17,482 bases of DNA from Bolinopsis microptera (GCF_026151205.1 NC_087077.1:5210001-5227482); one strand, 5' to 3'; shown: positions 9,280-17,327, counted from the first letter of the stretch. The notes: a model not told the origin generated them from the sequence alone. Numbers and translations are program-made.

Positions 9280-9285
9280 AATAAA
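9280..9285 (+). terminator. Putative polyadenylation signal of IFT80
   Basis: AATAAA lies about 60 bases after the candidate stop at 9220 and overlaps the alternative-frame stop at 9282-9284. Confidence 0.45.
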
Positions 9286-9598
9286 ATTATATCTGTGCAG
9301 AATGTGACCAGTATCTAGTGATAACTTAACTAGATTCTTGGCCTGTGTCACCTTCTTTTTGTTTTTTTTTTCTGCGAAATCGTAAACTTATCTAATTCAA
9401 TTTTCAATCAAATTCAATTTTATCGGCATTCGGCGTCAAATGCAGAAAGTGTGAAACATATTGCCAAATGTGCGGAATACAAAGATAAATATTGATCTTT
9501 GATAAATTCAATAGTTTTTATCCCCTATTGGTAGAATCAAATGTGAATAAACAATGAACATCTACAAGCCTTTATCACATGTCATTTTTTGTTGGGGA

Positions 9599-9980
9599 CC
9601 GGCCCGAAGTACCAGTTTACTCAAAAAATAATATATATAATAAGTGTTATCAATTCAAACTCAAAACTCACACAAGATTAGATCTCATTAAAACGATTAA
9701 CCGGCCCGAAGTACCAGCCAATGTTTACTCAAAAAATAATATATATAATAAGTGTTATCAATTCAAACTCAAAACTCACACAAGATTAGATCTCATTAAA
9801 ACGATTAACCGGCCCGAAGTACCAGCCAATGTTTACTCAAAAAATAATATATATAATAAGTGTTATCAATTCAAACTCCCGAAGTACCAGCCAATGTTTA
9901 CTCAAAAAATAATATATATAATAAGTGTTATCAATTCAAACTCAAAACTCACACAAGATTAGATCTCATTAAAACGATTA
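9599..9980. repeat. 108-bp tandem repeat, about 3.7 copies
   Basis: Units start with CCGGCCCGAAGTACCAG at 9599, 9701 and 9809. The first lacks the 6 bases CCAATG. A further copy from about 9878 is preceded by an internal deletion (TTCAAACTCCCGAAG joins mid-unit to start). The copies are nearly identical, so the array is recent. Because the spacings are multiples of three, a repetitive open frame (9579-9962) runs through it, but codon content gives no reason to call it a gene. Confidence 0.93.
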
Positions 9981-10026
9981 AAATGTATATATCATGTAGC
10001 TTCTCGAACAAAACATAGCTGAGCAC

Positions 10027-10082
10027 ATATAAAGTTGCCTTTAGTTGAAATTATCATATTTCAACTAAAGGCAACTTTATAT
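10027..10082. repeat. Perfect 25-bp hairpin with 6-base loop
   Basis: The left arm 10027-10051 and right arm 10058-10082 (core AAAGTTGCCTTTAGTTGAAA and its complement) pair without mismatch around loop TATCAT. Confidence 0.95.
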
Positions 10083-10118
10083 ATAATGCTTTCATCAATG
10101 TGCGAAGTCAATTAATGT

Positions 10119-10446
10119 GGGGGGGGGGGGGGGGTCATGAGTATTTTTGAGAATTTTTGAATCTGAGAAATTAACCATTTTCGCCGGAAATACTCAATTG
10201 TCTCAAAAATTATTTTTGAATCTGAGAAATTCATCATGGAAATTTCTCATTTTCTCAAAAATTGTCCACTCAAAAATAGTGATATACCAAATCATTCTTC
10301 ATATCAATGCAATGTGGTCCAAAAATACCCAAAACCAATTTTTGAGAATGAGTTTTTCGCCTCTCCTGGAAACTTTTCTCAACATAATTTTTGAGAATGA
10401 GAATTTGGCATTTTCGTCGGGACTCTCAAAAATGCTCAGGACCCCC

Positions 10447-10477
<31 letters not shown>
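10119..10477. mobile_element. 359-bp MITE-like element with poly-G / poly-C tips
   Basis: The left end is a 16-base G run (10119-10134) then TCATGAGTATTTTTGAGA. The right end, read inward on the other strand, is a 30-base run (10448-10477), one T, five G, then TCCTGAGCATTTTTGAGA. The interior repeats GAGAATTTTTGAATCTGAGA and TTTTTGAGAATGAG in both orientations. ATGT flanks both ends (10115-10118, 10478-10481), a possible 4-bp target duplication. The open frames on both strands at 10147-10557 are by-products of this repeat; one runs through poly-Pro from the C run. Confidence 0.7.
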
Positions 10478-10633
10478 ATGTTGATTGCTTAAGGTTTAAG
10501 ATTCGCTTCGTAAGATCAACAATCAACATTGACAGAAAACTTGATTATCAGCAGTGATTCACAGCTCACATATTATCATTTTAAAGGAAATATCATGTTC
10601 ATTATATCAATATATAGATTGATTGTTTTGCAC

Positions 10634-10668
10634 ACATTTTGCACAACTGCGGCAGTTGTGCAAAATGT
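10634..10668. repeat. Perfect 35-bp palindrome (17-bp arms, 1-base centre)
   Basis: The arms 10634-10650 (ACATTTTGCACAACTGC) and 10652-10668 are exact reverse complements around a single G. This is long enough for a cruciform and is typical of a collapsed inverted duplication. Confidence 0.93.
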
Positions 10669-10669
10669 T

Positions 10670-11498
10670 GAACTGCCAACACATTTACGCTCTATTATGA
10701 TCGGATAAGTAATCAAATTTGTCTATAAATTCAGGAAATTGAATCTTGTAATGGAATTTCATATCCATATATACTGATTACAATCATTGGGGCCAAACGT
10801 ATAACACTTTGTTGTCATGTCGTCACCAATATCATGGCCTGGGTACGGATCATGTAATGCTATATTTAAATTCCATGAGCTCATGGTCTTACATTCACAG
10901 CTCAATATGATTTATATCTCATGTTCCAATCACAGGATATACATTATACAGTACACACAGATACGATGGAATATATCGGCTGGAAAATTTCGCCTAGTCA
11001 AAACTTTTCCTTGGCAGGGTAGACTGGGAAATTATTCGACACCCAATCAGTCTAACCTGTTATCTTCCAAACAGCAACTTCACCCAAAACGTCTGAACTG
11101 TGTTACATTTCCGAGACTAATCAGCTACATAATCCTGTGTAATCGTGTGTATCACATCACACTCTTTAATACAAAACGTCTACAGCTGTAGGCACCCAAT
11201 TAGCACTATAATAACAGTAGATATGATCTTCAGTGGACCCAATTAGCGACCCTCCTGTATGACTCTCATGACTGCTCCAATAACTGGTGCAGATCTCGTG
11301 CAAGGTGCTGACTCAGAACATCTAGAGTTGCAATACAAGGACTGGAGCTGAGTTTCGTATCTCCAGTGCTGTTTGTTACACCTGTTATCCGATTTCTTAT
11401 CTCGGCTGATTAGCTAATTGAGGGTTATTCATAAGGATCATCTCTCTGCATCTATGTATCTATCGTTTCATTTCCACTCTGATTAATTTGTTTCTGCC
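10670..11498. other. Region upstream of the kinase gene
   Basis: This is the likely place for the kinase promoter and 5' UTR. TCTATAAATT at about 10722 is TATA-like but unremarkable in AT-rich DNA. An ATG-started open frame of 124 codons (10817-11191) has no domain or compositional support. Nothing else was seen. Confidence 0.5.
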
Positions 11499-12332
11499 AT
11501 GTTACTTCAACTGTTCAAGTCACTTTTCACCCTTGAATTCCGCCGACATTTCAAGATAAAACAGAAGGTCGGAGCAGGAGGATTTGGTAAAGTGTACGTG
11601 GTGGCTCGAAAAGCAGACTCCAAACTTCTTGCAGCTAAGAAACTGAAGAAATCAAAGATCAGCCATCTAGCCCAGACAAAATCTCAAGGACTCCTCCCTC
11701 TAGAAATCTACTGTCTCAACGGACTGCGACACGACAATATCATCCAAGTTCATGGATACGTTCAAACGAGATACAACTGGTTCATCATGATGGAGTACAG
11801 TCAGGGTTCTGTAGATTTATTCGATTTCATCAAGAAAAGAGGCCCCCTCTCGGAGAAACTATCACGTGACATATTCCTACAAGTTCACAGTGCTATAACC
11901 TACTGCCTGTCAGTAGGAGTTGATCACCGGGACATTAAAGACGAGAACATTCTTATCGACATCTCCACCCACCAAATCAAAATGATCGATTTCGGCTCAG
12001 CTTCTCTTTATCACAAAAACACCCCCTACACCTACGGTAGAGGAACTTCCATACTCCTTCCCCCGGAGTTCTACAACACTGGCTGCTACCTTGCTCTTGA
12101 TGCCACCACATGGGCCTTTGGGTGTCTGGTCCACAAGATGGTGACAGGATACCACCCGTTTAGGAACCGGGGTGAGATCTTGAACTATAACCCGAGGTTA
12201 CCGAGAGTTGGTGTGCTGTGTAGGGACTTTGTGAGACAGTGTCTAGCTAAAGATGCTGAGGAGAGGATGGAGTATAACAGGCTGGCTGTGCATCCCTGGT
12301 GCTCTGCTGATTTATACGAGATTCATATTTGA
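11499..12332 (+). CDS. PIM-family serine/threonine protein kinase, intronless
   Basis: The 277-residue protein is almost entirely a kinase domain. It shows the Gly loop GAGGFG at 25-30, the ATP-anchoring Lys in LLAAKK (K47), the alpha-C Glu in LLPLE (E69), the catalytic loop HRDIKDEN at 143-150 (D145, K147, N150), DFG at 164-166, PPE at 188-190 and a terminal HPW. PIM hallmarks are VDLFDFI..RG, HRDIKDENILID, the PPE in place of APE, and lack of the subdomain-IX Asp before the WxxG motif (ATTWAFG here; AAVWSLG in vertebrate PIM). The hinge is one residue shorter than vertebrate PIM. PIM kinases are constitutively active, need no activation-loop phosphorylation and promote survival and growth; that role is inferred here. 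All catalytic residues are present. It has no introns between intron-rich neighbours, so it may be a retrocopy. The start is ATG 11499; no in-frame extension was needed. Confidence 0.9.
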   Translation: MLLQLFKSLFTLEFRRHFKIKQKVGAGGFGKVYVVARKADSKLLAAKKLKKSKISHLAQTKSQGLLPLEIYCLNGLRHDNIIQVHGYVQTRYNWFIMMEYSQGSVDLFDFIKKRGPLSEKLSRDIFLQVHSAITYCLSVGVDHRDIKDENILIDISTHQIKMIDFGSASLYHKNTPYTYGRGTSILLPPEFYNTGCYLALDATTWAFGCLVHKMVTGYHPFRNRGEILNYNPRLPRVGVLCRDFVRQCLAKDAEERMEYNRLAVHPWCSADLYEIHI

Positions 12333-12780
12333 GTGATAACGGTTCATTGCTTGAAGTTAGCAGCTTTTTAAAGGACTCTTTTAATGATAAATGTTTGAGA
12401 TTTTTTGTTGGAAGCTTTTTTTTGTTCGTAATTTTTAAAATTATCCTTTATCAAATCTATTTTAAGATTTTAAGATTGAGAGATTACTTTAGATATATCA
12501 GTTCTAGATTTATAGAATTAAACTGTATACATTTATTATTTTGTTATCACAAAATGTGTCCTTGATTGACTTATTTAATAGTCCATAGTCCATACATTTT
12601 TGTCAATTCTAACCATGGCTATCCAACATCAATATTCAAGGGAATTCTAGATCACTCTTTCTCCCAATTATATCACAACCTTAATGTGATTTAAATATTG
12701 TCCAACTTTAAGTAACCAATCAACTGACGGCGTAAATCTATTTCAGTAAAGAGATATCCGTTGATTGGACTACAATACAG

Positions 12781-12786
12781 AATAAA
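12781..12786 (+). terminator. Possible polyadenylation signal of the kinase gene
   Basis: AATAAA about 450 bases past the kinase stop. This hexamer is common in AT-rich DNA, so support is weak. Confidence 0.3.
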
Positions 12787-13584
12787 ATCAACATGGAACT
12801 AGAAAGTGAACGAGGAAAATGAAGTGCTGGACCTGATCATAAATCTCAATTTACTGTGAACGTAGTGAATTAAAATCCTGTTTTCGACTTTTGGCTCGGG
12901 TTAAAGTAATTGGGGACAACAAACAATGTTTAACAGTTGGAACATTTACAACATGTGCTGGACACAGATTTAATCCATGACTGGTCAACAGACGTCAAGT
13001 AGTCAGATATATAGCAATGTGGTGGGGTTTATACCTTTTTGAGTGCTTTGTCGAGTTGTTGTTTATTTGTGTTTATTATACATGATTATATATTTGAATT
13101 TTACGCAATGCTAAAACGATCTATAGAATTTCTCGAAATTATAATATTTCTATCACAATTCTCGATGGACTATGGTGAGTCTAGTCCATAATAATAATAT
13201 CCTTTAATTCATTTTGTCCAGCATGATATGTGTCACGCAGAATAAGACCTCGACCCTAATTTTGTCCACAACGTCAAAAACGGTCCCGGTTTGAGTAGAT
13301 ATGTTTATTAGGAGGGCGTTACTACTTTGGTATTAATGCTATTAATAGTGGGAAGTTTGGCTACCGAGCGATATCAGATTTACTGTCCAAAAGGAGCCTA
13401 TATATAATGCAAAATATACAATAGGCTCTGATGATTTGCGGGGGGCTGTGCGGAAATGAGTGGAAGCTTATTCTCTTAAAGACTTTTTGATTTTATCGAA
13501 TTAACATCTTCACTACAGCATGGTCCGCATGGTTAAATCACAGTGTCCTCACCACTAGCTGATACCAGTGGCAGTTCCAGTTTC

Positions 13585-13655
13585 CACATCACACATCACA
13601 CATCACACATCACACATCACACATCACACATCACACATCACACATCACACTTCAC
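13585..13655. repeat. (CACATCA)n microsatellite
   Basis: About nine perfect 7-bp units CACATCA, followed by a degenerate CACTTCACATG end. Confidence 0.95.
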
Positions 13656-14179
13656 ATGTTTTCAACCTCGCCTCCAATAATACAGGGTAAGATAACTATA
13701 AACTGCACTGCCACGTTTTCAACTTTGCCGCTTTCTGTGTAGGAATTTGAATAACAATCCTCAATATGGAAGGGTGTAGATAAAGTTCATTGCCTTGAAA
13801 ATAAAATTAGGTTTCTGGCCGGCATAGGAATTTTATCACCTGGCCTCCCCAGTTATTCTAGAACATTCTTAGGAGTCGTGGAATTCGATTCCGTTTGTTT
13901 TATTTCGGCAGAATGAATTTATCTCTAAGAAATGAACCTATTAACGATCAGTGTCCACTGTCCGCGACTGAAGTCTAATTCTAAACGGTTACCAGGGCTC
14001 TACAAGAAACCTTTCTGCTATCTTGTTTCTTGAAATGCCGAATGTGTGACAAATCCAAAACATGCTAGTACACTGACTACTGACTAGGTTATGGGCATCC
14101 TATAAAAAACGGAAAACAGTTTACGCAAAAGTTTTAAAATGCCTGAGCTTCTTCAAGTTGCCACGTAGACATTAAAAAC

Positions 14180-14186
14180 ATGGATG
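14180..14186 (+). CDS. Mini first coding exon (ATG GAT G)
   Basis: Seven coding bases precede the donor GTGAGG at 14187. Joined to 14394 this gives M-D-G-R. It was identified because the next exon needs exactly one leading base. Confidence 0.65.
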
Positions 14187-15331
14187 GTGAGGGAATTTGG
14201 TAATTTAGCTAGGCTCACTTGGGGCACACCTGGGGCACAAAATTTAAATTCCTGGGGCACAGTTTGGTTGTAAAAATCCGTTTTATGCCATTATAAATAA
14301 AATATTCTGCAGTCCACATAGGCTAATTAGGTACTCACCGAACCTGGTAATGGGTAAACTTAATGATAATTAAAATACTAAACTTGCTTACAGGACGTAT
14401 TGAAGGTGTTGAAGGATCACCAAGCACTCCACTCCACCAAGTACCAACCACCATCACCCTCACCCCCTCCAACTCTAGTCCTGGATCCGAACCACATTCC
14501 CCAGATTCCGACACCCTTCCCTCTCAGTCGTCACTCACTAACACTCCACTATCAACACCCAAAGTAACACCTTTAACTACGCCTCTGGTTACACCTCTAA
14601 GTACTCCACTATCAACACCCAAACTAACACCTTTGATAACACCCAAACTAACACCTTTGGCTACATCTAACATGGCTACACATTTGATTTCTGGCAGATC
14701 TACACCTAATCACTACGGGAGGGTTGCGCCCCTTCACCCCACTTCTACTGCCTCCAGTGAGTACTGACAAATAGAAAACACTTAGTTTTAGAGTGCATTA
14801 TAGAATGAAGGTAGGCTAAAGCATTAAAGTTTATAGATTATGCTGGAGGTATTTACTATTCAGCTCAGGTCCAAGTTTTAACTCAGTAACTGTTCTAATT
14901 GTTATGGCTTTATTACAATTTCACAACTATAAATATTGAATATTAACATACCCTACATATGTCTGTTATACAATAGCCGTGTTGAGTGTTTGTGTAACTA
15001 AACACTTTCAGTTCGGAGTACCCTGGTATCTGAGCTTAACCACAATCTCATCGGTAGAGCATCAGAAGACAAAAGTGTTTCAAGATTCGAATCCGGATTG
15101 CCCAGATCACAATCCGGATTGCTCGGATCCCAGGCTATGGATGTGTTTGAATTCACTGATTTTGACAATGTTGGTGGTTGTAGCACAAACACCAATCAAG
15201 CTTCTGGATCAGATTCTAACTGCAAGGCTCGACGAATTAACCCTATTCCAGCGTTTGGGAATAAGAATTCACACAAATTTAAAGTGAAGCTGAAATCCAA
15301 ACGTAATTTGATTTCCTATATCAAGTTCTGA
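14180..15331 (+). CDS. Ser/Thr-Pro-rich disordered protein, complete three-exon gene, family unknown
   Basis: The three exons 14180-14186, 14394-14756 and 15012-15331 join to a 229-residue protein beginning MDGRIEGVEGSPSTPLHQVP. Exon 1 is only ATG GAT G before GTGAGG, with a good start context (AACATGG) and an in-frame TGA upstream at 14144. Both introns are phase 1 with good GT-AG sites. Residues about 35-110 are low-complexity with many TP/SP sites, including a short repeat TPLSTPK / LTPLITPK encoded by near-identical DNA units. The last 30 residues are basic (KARRINP...KFKVKLKSKRN). No signal peptide, membrane segment or folded domain was seen. Proline-directed kinase sites and a basic tail would suit a regulatory or cytoskeleton-associated protein, but that is a guess. 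Confidence 0.75.
14394..14756 (+). CDS. Second exon, TP-repeat region
   Basis: The acceptor is GCTTACAG ending at 14393 and the donor is A|GTGAGT at 14756/14757. It encodes the Ser/Thr-Pro-rich section (GSEPHSPDSDTLPSQSS; STPKLTPLITPKLTPL). Confidence 0.8.
15012..15331 (+). CDS. Terminal coding exon, basic C-terminus
   Basis: The acceptor is AACACTTTCAG ending at 15011; two bases complete an Ile codon. It reads RSTLVSELNHNLIGRASEDK, SRFESGLPRSQSGLLGSQ, MDVFEFTDFDNVGGC and ends KSKRNLISYIKF, with TGA at 15329-15331. Confidence 0.8.
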
Positions 15332-15530
15332 TTGAAATTTGTTAACATAATTTTTAATGCAGCTTAGCTTGTGCATTTGTATTCTATTCTCTTTGTCCGG
15401 ATTTATGAATTAAGTTTTTGCTTTCCGGCTGTACAGAATCCAATTCGATGATGACTGTAGCTTACTTAATTTAGCGGACTTGATCAGGGAGTAAACGAAA
15501 TAATACTCTCGTATATTGTAAAGTTAAGAC

Positions 15531-15536
15531 AATAAA
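15531..15536 (+). terminator. Polyadenylation signal of the TP-rich gene
   Basis: AATAAA 200 bases after the stop at 15331, in the gap before the converging gene. Confidence 0.5.
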
Positions 15537-15596
15537 TTTAATTATACTAAGTAATTTAAGTAATTTAATAATACTAAGACTAAGTACTACTACTAT

Positions 15597-15602
15597 TTTA
15601 TT
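15597..15602 (-). terminator. Possible polyadenylation signal of the minus-strand gene
   Basis: TTTATT on the plus strand, i.e. AATAAA on the minus strand, about 440 bases past the stop at 16044-16046. It lies within 70 bases of the plus-strand signal, so the two transcripts may end almost back to back. Confidence 0.35.
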
Positions 15603-15993
15603 ACAAATCTTCCCGCTAAAGTTGATACTTTAAATTATAGAAACTATAATTCCAACTGGAATATGTAACAAGATTCCGAGCGATTAGTGCAGAGTAATTG
15701 ATTTAAGAAGAGTCTTAAATTGTTTAATGTCTGAAATCTGAATGGACTTAAGACAAAACTGGTAAAAAGTCTGATATATAAAAACCAGATTATTCTTTTA
15801 AAAAGTATTTATAAATACTGAGACTCTCAGTCGATTAAAAGCAAAGAAAAGGATTCGCTTAACAGTTTAAGAATATCTAAAATGCCTTAAAACTGTTAAC
15901 AGTAAAAAACATTCTCAACAGTTAAAGGTAATTTTAATACCTATAAAACAGTTAAAAACAGTTAAAGATGATACAGAAAGCAAGAGTCCTGTG

Positions 15994-16032
15994 CACGTGT
16001 CCAGCACGTGTCCAGCACGTGTTTAGCACGTG
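15994..16032. promoter_or_regulatory. Four E-boxes (CACGTG) at about 11-bp spacing
   Basis: CACGTG occurs at 15994, 16005, 16016 and 16027, in units CACGTGTCCAG. Two more lie at 16215 (GTCACGTGAC) and 16244. CACGTG is the site for bHLH-Zip factors (MYC/MAX, USF, MITF/TFE). This may be a minisatellite rather than an enhancer. Confidence 0.5.
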
Positions 16033-16043
16033 TCATATCTCCG

Positions 16044-16201
16044 CTATTGTCCCTGTACAGTTGTTGATGGTACACGGTTGCTGTTAACAACCATGTTTTT
16101 GCTCTCAGAACCAGGATTAGGATATCTACTTCGTCCGGCCTGAGAGCGGGGGTTCTCCTCTGGTCTGCTCCTCTTCGGGCTGTATCGCGCCGAGAAAGGA
16201 G
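16044..16201 (-). CDS. Alternative last exon B of the minus-strand gene
   Basis: The acceptor CCACCTCCTCAG before 16201 is a strong one. It completes an Ala codon and encodes 51 residues, PFSARYSPKRSRPEENPRSQ, AGRSRYPNPGSESKNMVVNS and NRVPSTTVQGQ, to TAG at 16044-16046. GC content is higher than the surroundings, as expected for coding sequence. Confidence 0.6.
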
Positions 16202-17327
16202 CTGAGGAGGTGGTCACGTGACATGATGCCCTTATAAGGACATCACGTGGCTGAGACCGGGCCCAAGCAAGCTAGGTGGTGTCCCAAACACCAGGATTTA
16301 GATCATTTAGAGGTCATCATCTCGGTAGGGGGTGGTTTAGTGTCCTGCTCCGTACTTGGCGAGCGCGTCTGAGATGTTGGTCTTCACAGCACTCTTGGCT
16401 TTATCTGGGAGGATTCACTTAGTGAGCGTTCTGGAAACAGCATCACAATAAATATTAAACTGTAGAATTAAAATTGGCGAGGGAATTATCCAAAAGAAAG
16501 ATGAACTGCAATTTGGTATGCTCACCATTAGCGGTTTTAAGGCTGTTGGAGATGGACTTATTCATATTGACACTGCTGCTGCTGCTAGCTTGTTTGTTGT
16601 TTTGGTTCTGAGAAGAAGAGTTGTTGTTGTAGGAACTAAGAGCATTTTGCATACTTGAAGATCCTGATCCGCTTGTGTTCTGAAATAAACAGTCGTTAAT
16701 GGCAATGCTGCTAAACAAAATCGATGTCATTGAATCGAAAAACTTTTGAAAATCTTCACTGCATATAATTTTTGGTTGAAGTTATGACATCGTTGATCAT
16801 CCATTAATATAAAACATAAAAAGTAGCTTGTATAAGAACATATTTGGATGCTTAATATACAACGCAATAGTATGATAATTATATAATTAATTATATAATT
16901 ATAATTATATCGCAGTTTGTTGAGAAAACATACTTCTCCGGTTCTCCTGTTATAGTCCTATCAATACAAGTGCAAATACGCAACTATGCATTGAGACTTA
17001 TGAGGTCCTTAATGGTCCGAGTCCTACCAATACGCTCTAGATAGTTCTAGAGGCATTGGGACTAATGAACTAAACAAACACAGGGTGCAACCAATCGCTT
17101 GGTGCTGAAAAGGGTATATGTAATCCCTTGGGTTCACATGCTTTAGGCATAGAGTTCTAATATGGTCCTCGAGGAGGTTTCCTACTACACGACATTTACA
17201 TTAACAGAACATGTATAATAAAGAAGCAAAAATATAAAATAATGTAAACCTTGCCGGTTTGCCAGAAGTTTAGGTTGCCAGTACCAAAATAGCTCGTTGA
17301 GGTTTTCTTTTCCGTCACAGTATCGCC
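16044..17327 (-). CDS. 3' part of a minus-strand gene for a Ser/Asn/Gln-rich protein, family unknown
   Basis: Read right to left, exons at 17250-17327 and 16526-16679 join in phase 0 and then splice to one of two last exons (16337-16404 or 16044-16201), both phase 1 compatible. The middle exon is low-complexity (ALSSYNNNSSSQNQNNKQAS...). The longer last exon is Arg/Ser/Pro-rich (PFSARYSPKRSRPEENPRSQ). No folded domain is visible, and I do not recognise the protein. Such composition is common in nuclear or RNA-associated proteins; that is inference only. The 5' part lies beyond the right edge. Confidence 0.6.
16337..16404 (-). CDS. Alternative last exon A of the minus-strand gene
   Basis: The acceptor is AATCCTCCCAG before 16404. 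It completes a Asp codon, then reads KAKSAVKTNISDALAKYGAG followed by H and TAA at 16337-16339. It gives a short, helix-prone, basic end. Confidence 0.55.
16526..16679 (-). CDS. Ser/Asn/Gln-rich exon of the minus-strand gene
   Basis: The acceptor is TGTTTATTTCAG before 16679 and the donor is G|GTGAGC at 16526. It encodes 51 residues, NTSGSGSSSMQNALSSYNNN followed by SSSQNQNNKQASSSSS and NKSISNSLKTAN, and leaves in phase 1. Confidence 0.7.
16680..17249 (-). other. Intron of the minus-strand gene, 570 bp
   Basis: It contains a perfect 28-bp AT palindrome at 16875-16902 and a diverged tandem duplication of about 65 bp (16951-17005 and 17018-17072, sharing AGTCCTA(C/T)CAATAC and GCATTG(A/G)GACT(T/A)ATGA). 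Confidence 0.6.
16875..16902. repeat. 28-bp AT-only perfect palindrome
   Basis: The half ATAATTATATAATT is followed directly by its reverse complement, with no spacer. Confidence 0.95.
17250..17327 (-). CDS. Candidate internal exon of the minus-strand gene
   Basis: The acceptor is CTGCCGTAG before 17327 and the donor is AAG|GTTTAC at 17250. It reads GDTVTEKKTSTSYFGTGNLN followed by FWQTGK and ends in phase 0, as the next exon needs. A different frame from a farther acceptor (ATTTCACAG) is also open (HFKFTKLSAVGRYCDGKENL...), but it would end soon after the next junction. Confidence 0.45.

Larger units (their letters stand above)
12333..14179. other. Kinase 3' region and intergenic sequence, 1.85 kb
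   Basis: It holds an AATAAA at 12781, a small hairpin GAGCCTAT...ATAGGCTC near 13395-13427 and a 7-bp microsatellite at 13585-13655. The short open frame at 12329-12565 overlaps the kinase stop and is compositionally AT noise. No gene was seen. Confidence 0.7.
15332..16043. other. Gap between converging genes (3' UTRs)
   Basis: AT-rich, with a series of AACAGTTAA(A/G)/AACTGTTAACAG motifs at 15860-15966 (MYB-site-like) and four phased CACGTG motifs at 15994-16032. It is probably the 3' UTRs of both flanking genes. Confidence 0.65.

Noticed and set aside
9579-9962. Repetitive open frame across the 108-bp tandem repeat
   Set aside because: It is open only because the repeat spacings are multiples of three and the unit lacks stops in that frame; there is no start context or domain.
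10147-10557. Open frames on both strands with poly-Pro / poly-Gly
   Set aside because: The homopolymer residues come from the C/G run at the tip of the repeat element, and the rest is the element's AT-rich repeat.
10817-11191. ATG-started open frame of 124 codons upstream of the kinase
   Set aside because: No domain, no repeats, no homology I recognise and no in-frame link to the kinase. It could be a chance frame or a 5' UTR frame; transcript data would decide.
15098-15287. Other frames over the last exon of the TP-rich gene
   Set aside because: These are shadows: only the frame that continues from 14756 through the phase-1 intron gives a consistent protein to 15331.
16105-16205. Plus-strand exon after a strong acceptor (TTTTTGCTCTCAG)
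   Set aside because: Only one frame is open, it stops within about 30 codons, and it has no phase partner; the minus-strand reading forms a coherent chain of exons.
16100-16260. Structured RNA or 5S rRNA-like gene in the GC-rich patch
   Set aside because: No match to remembered 5S boxes or tRNA shape; the GC content is explained by the phase-matched coding exon on the minus strand.
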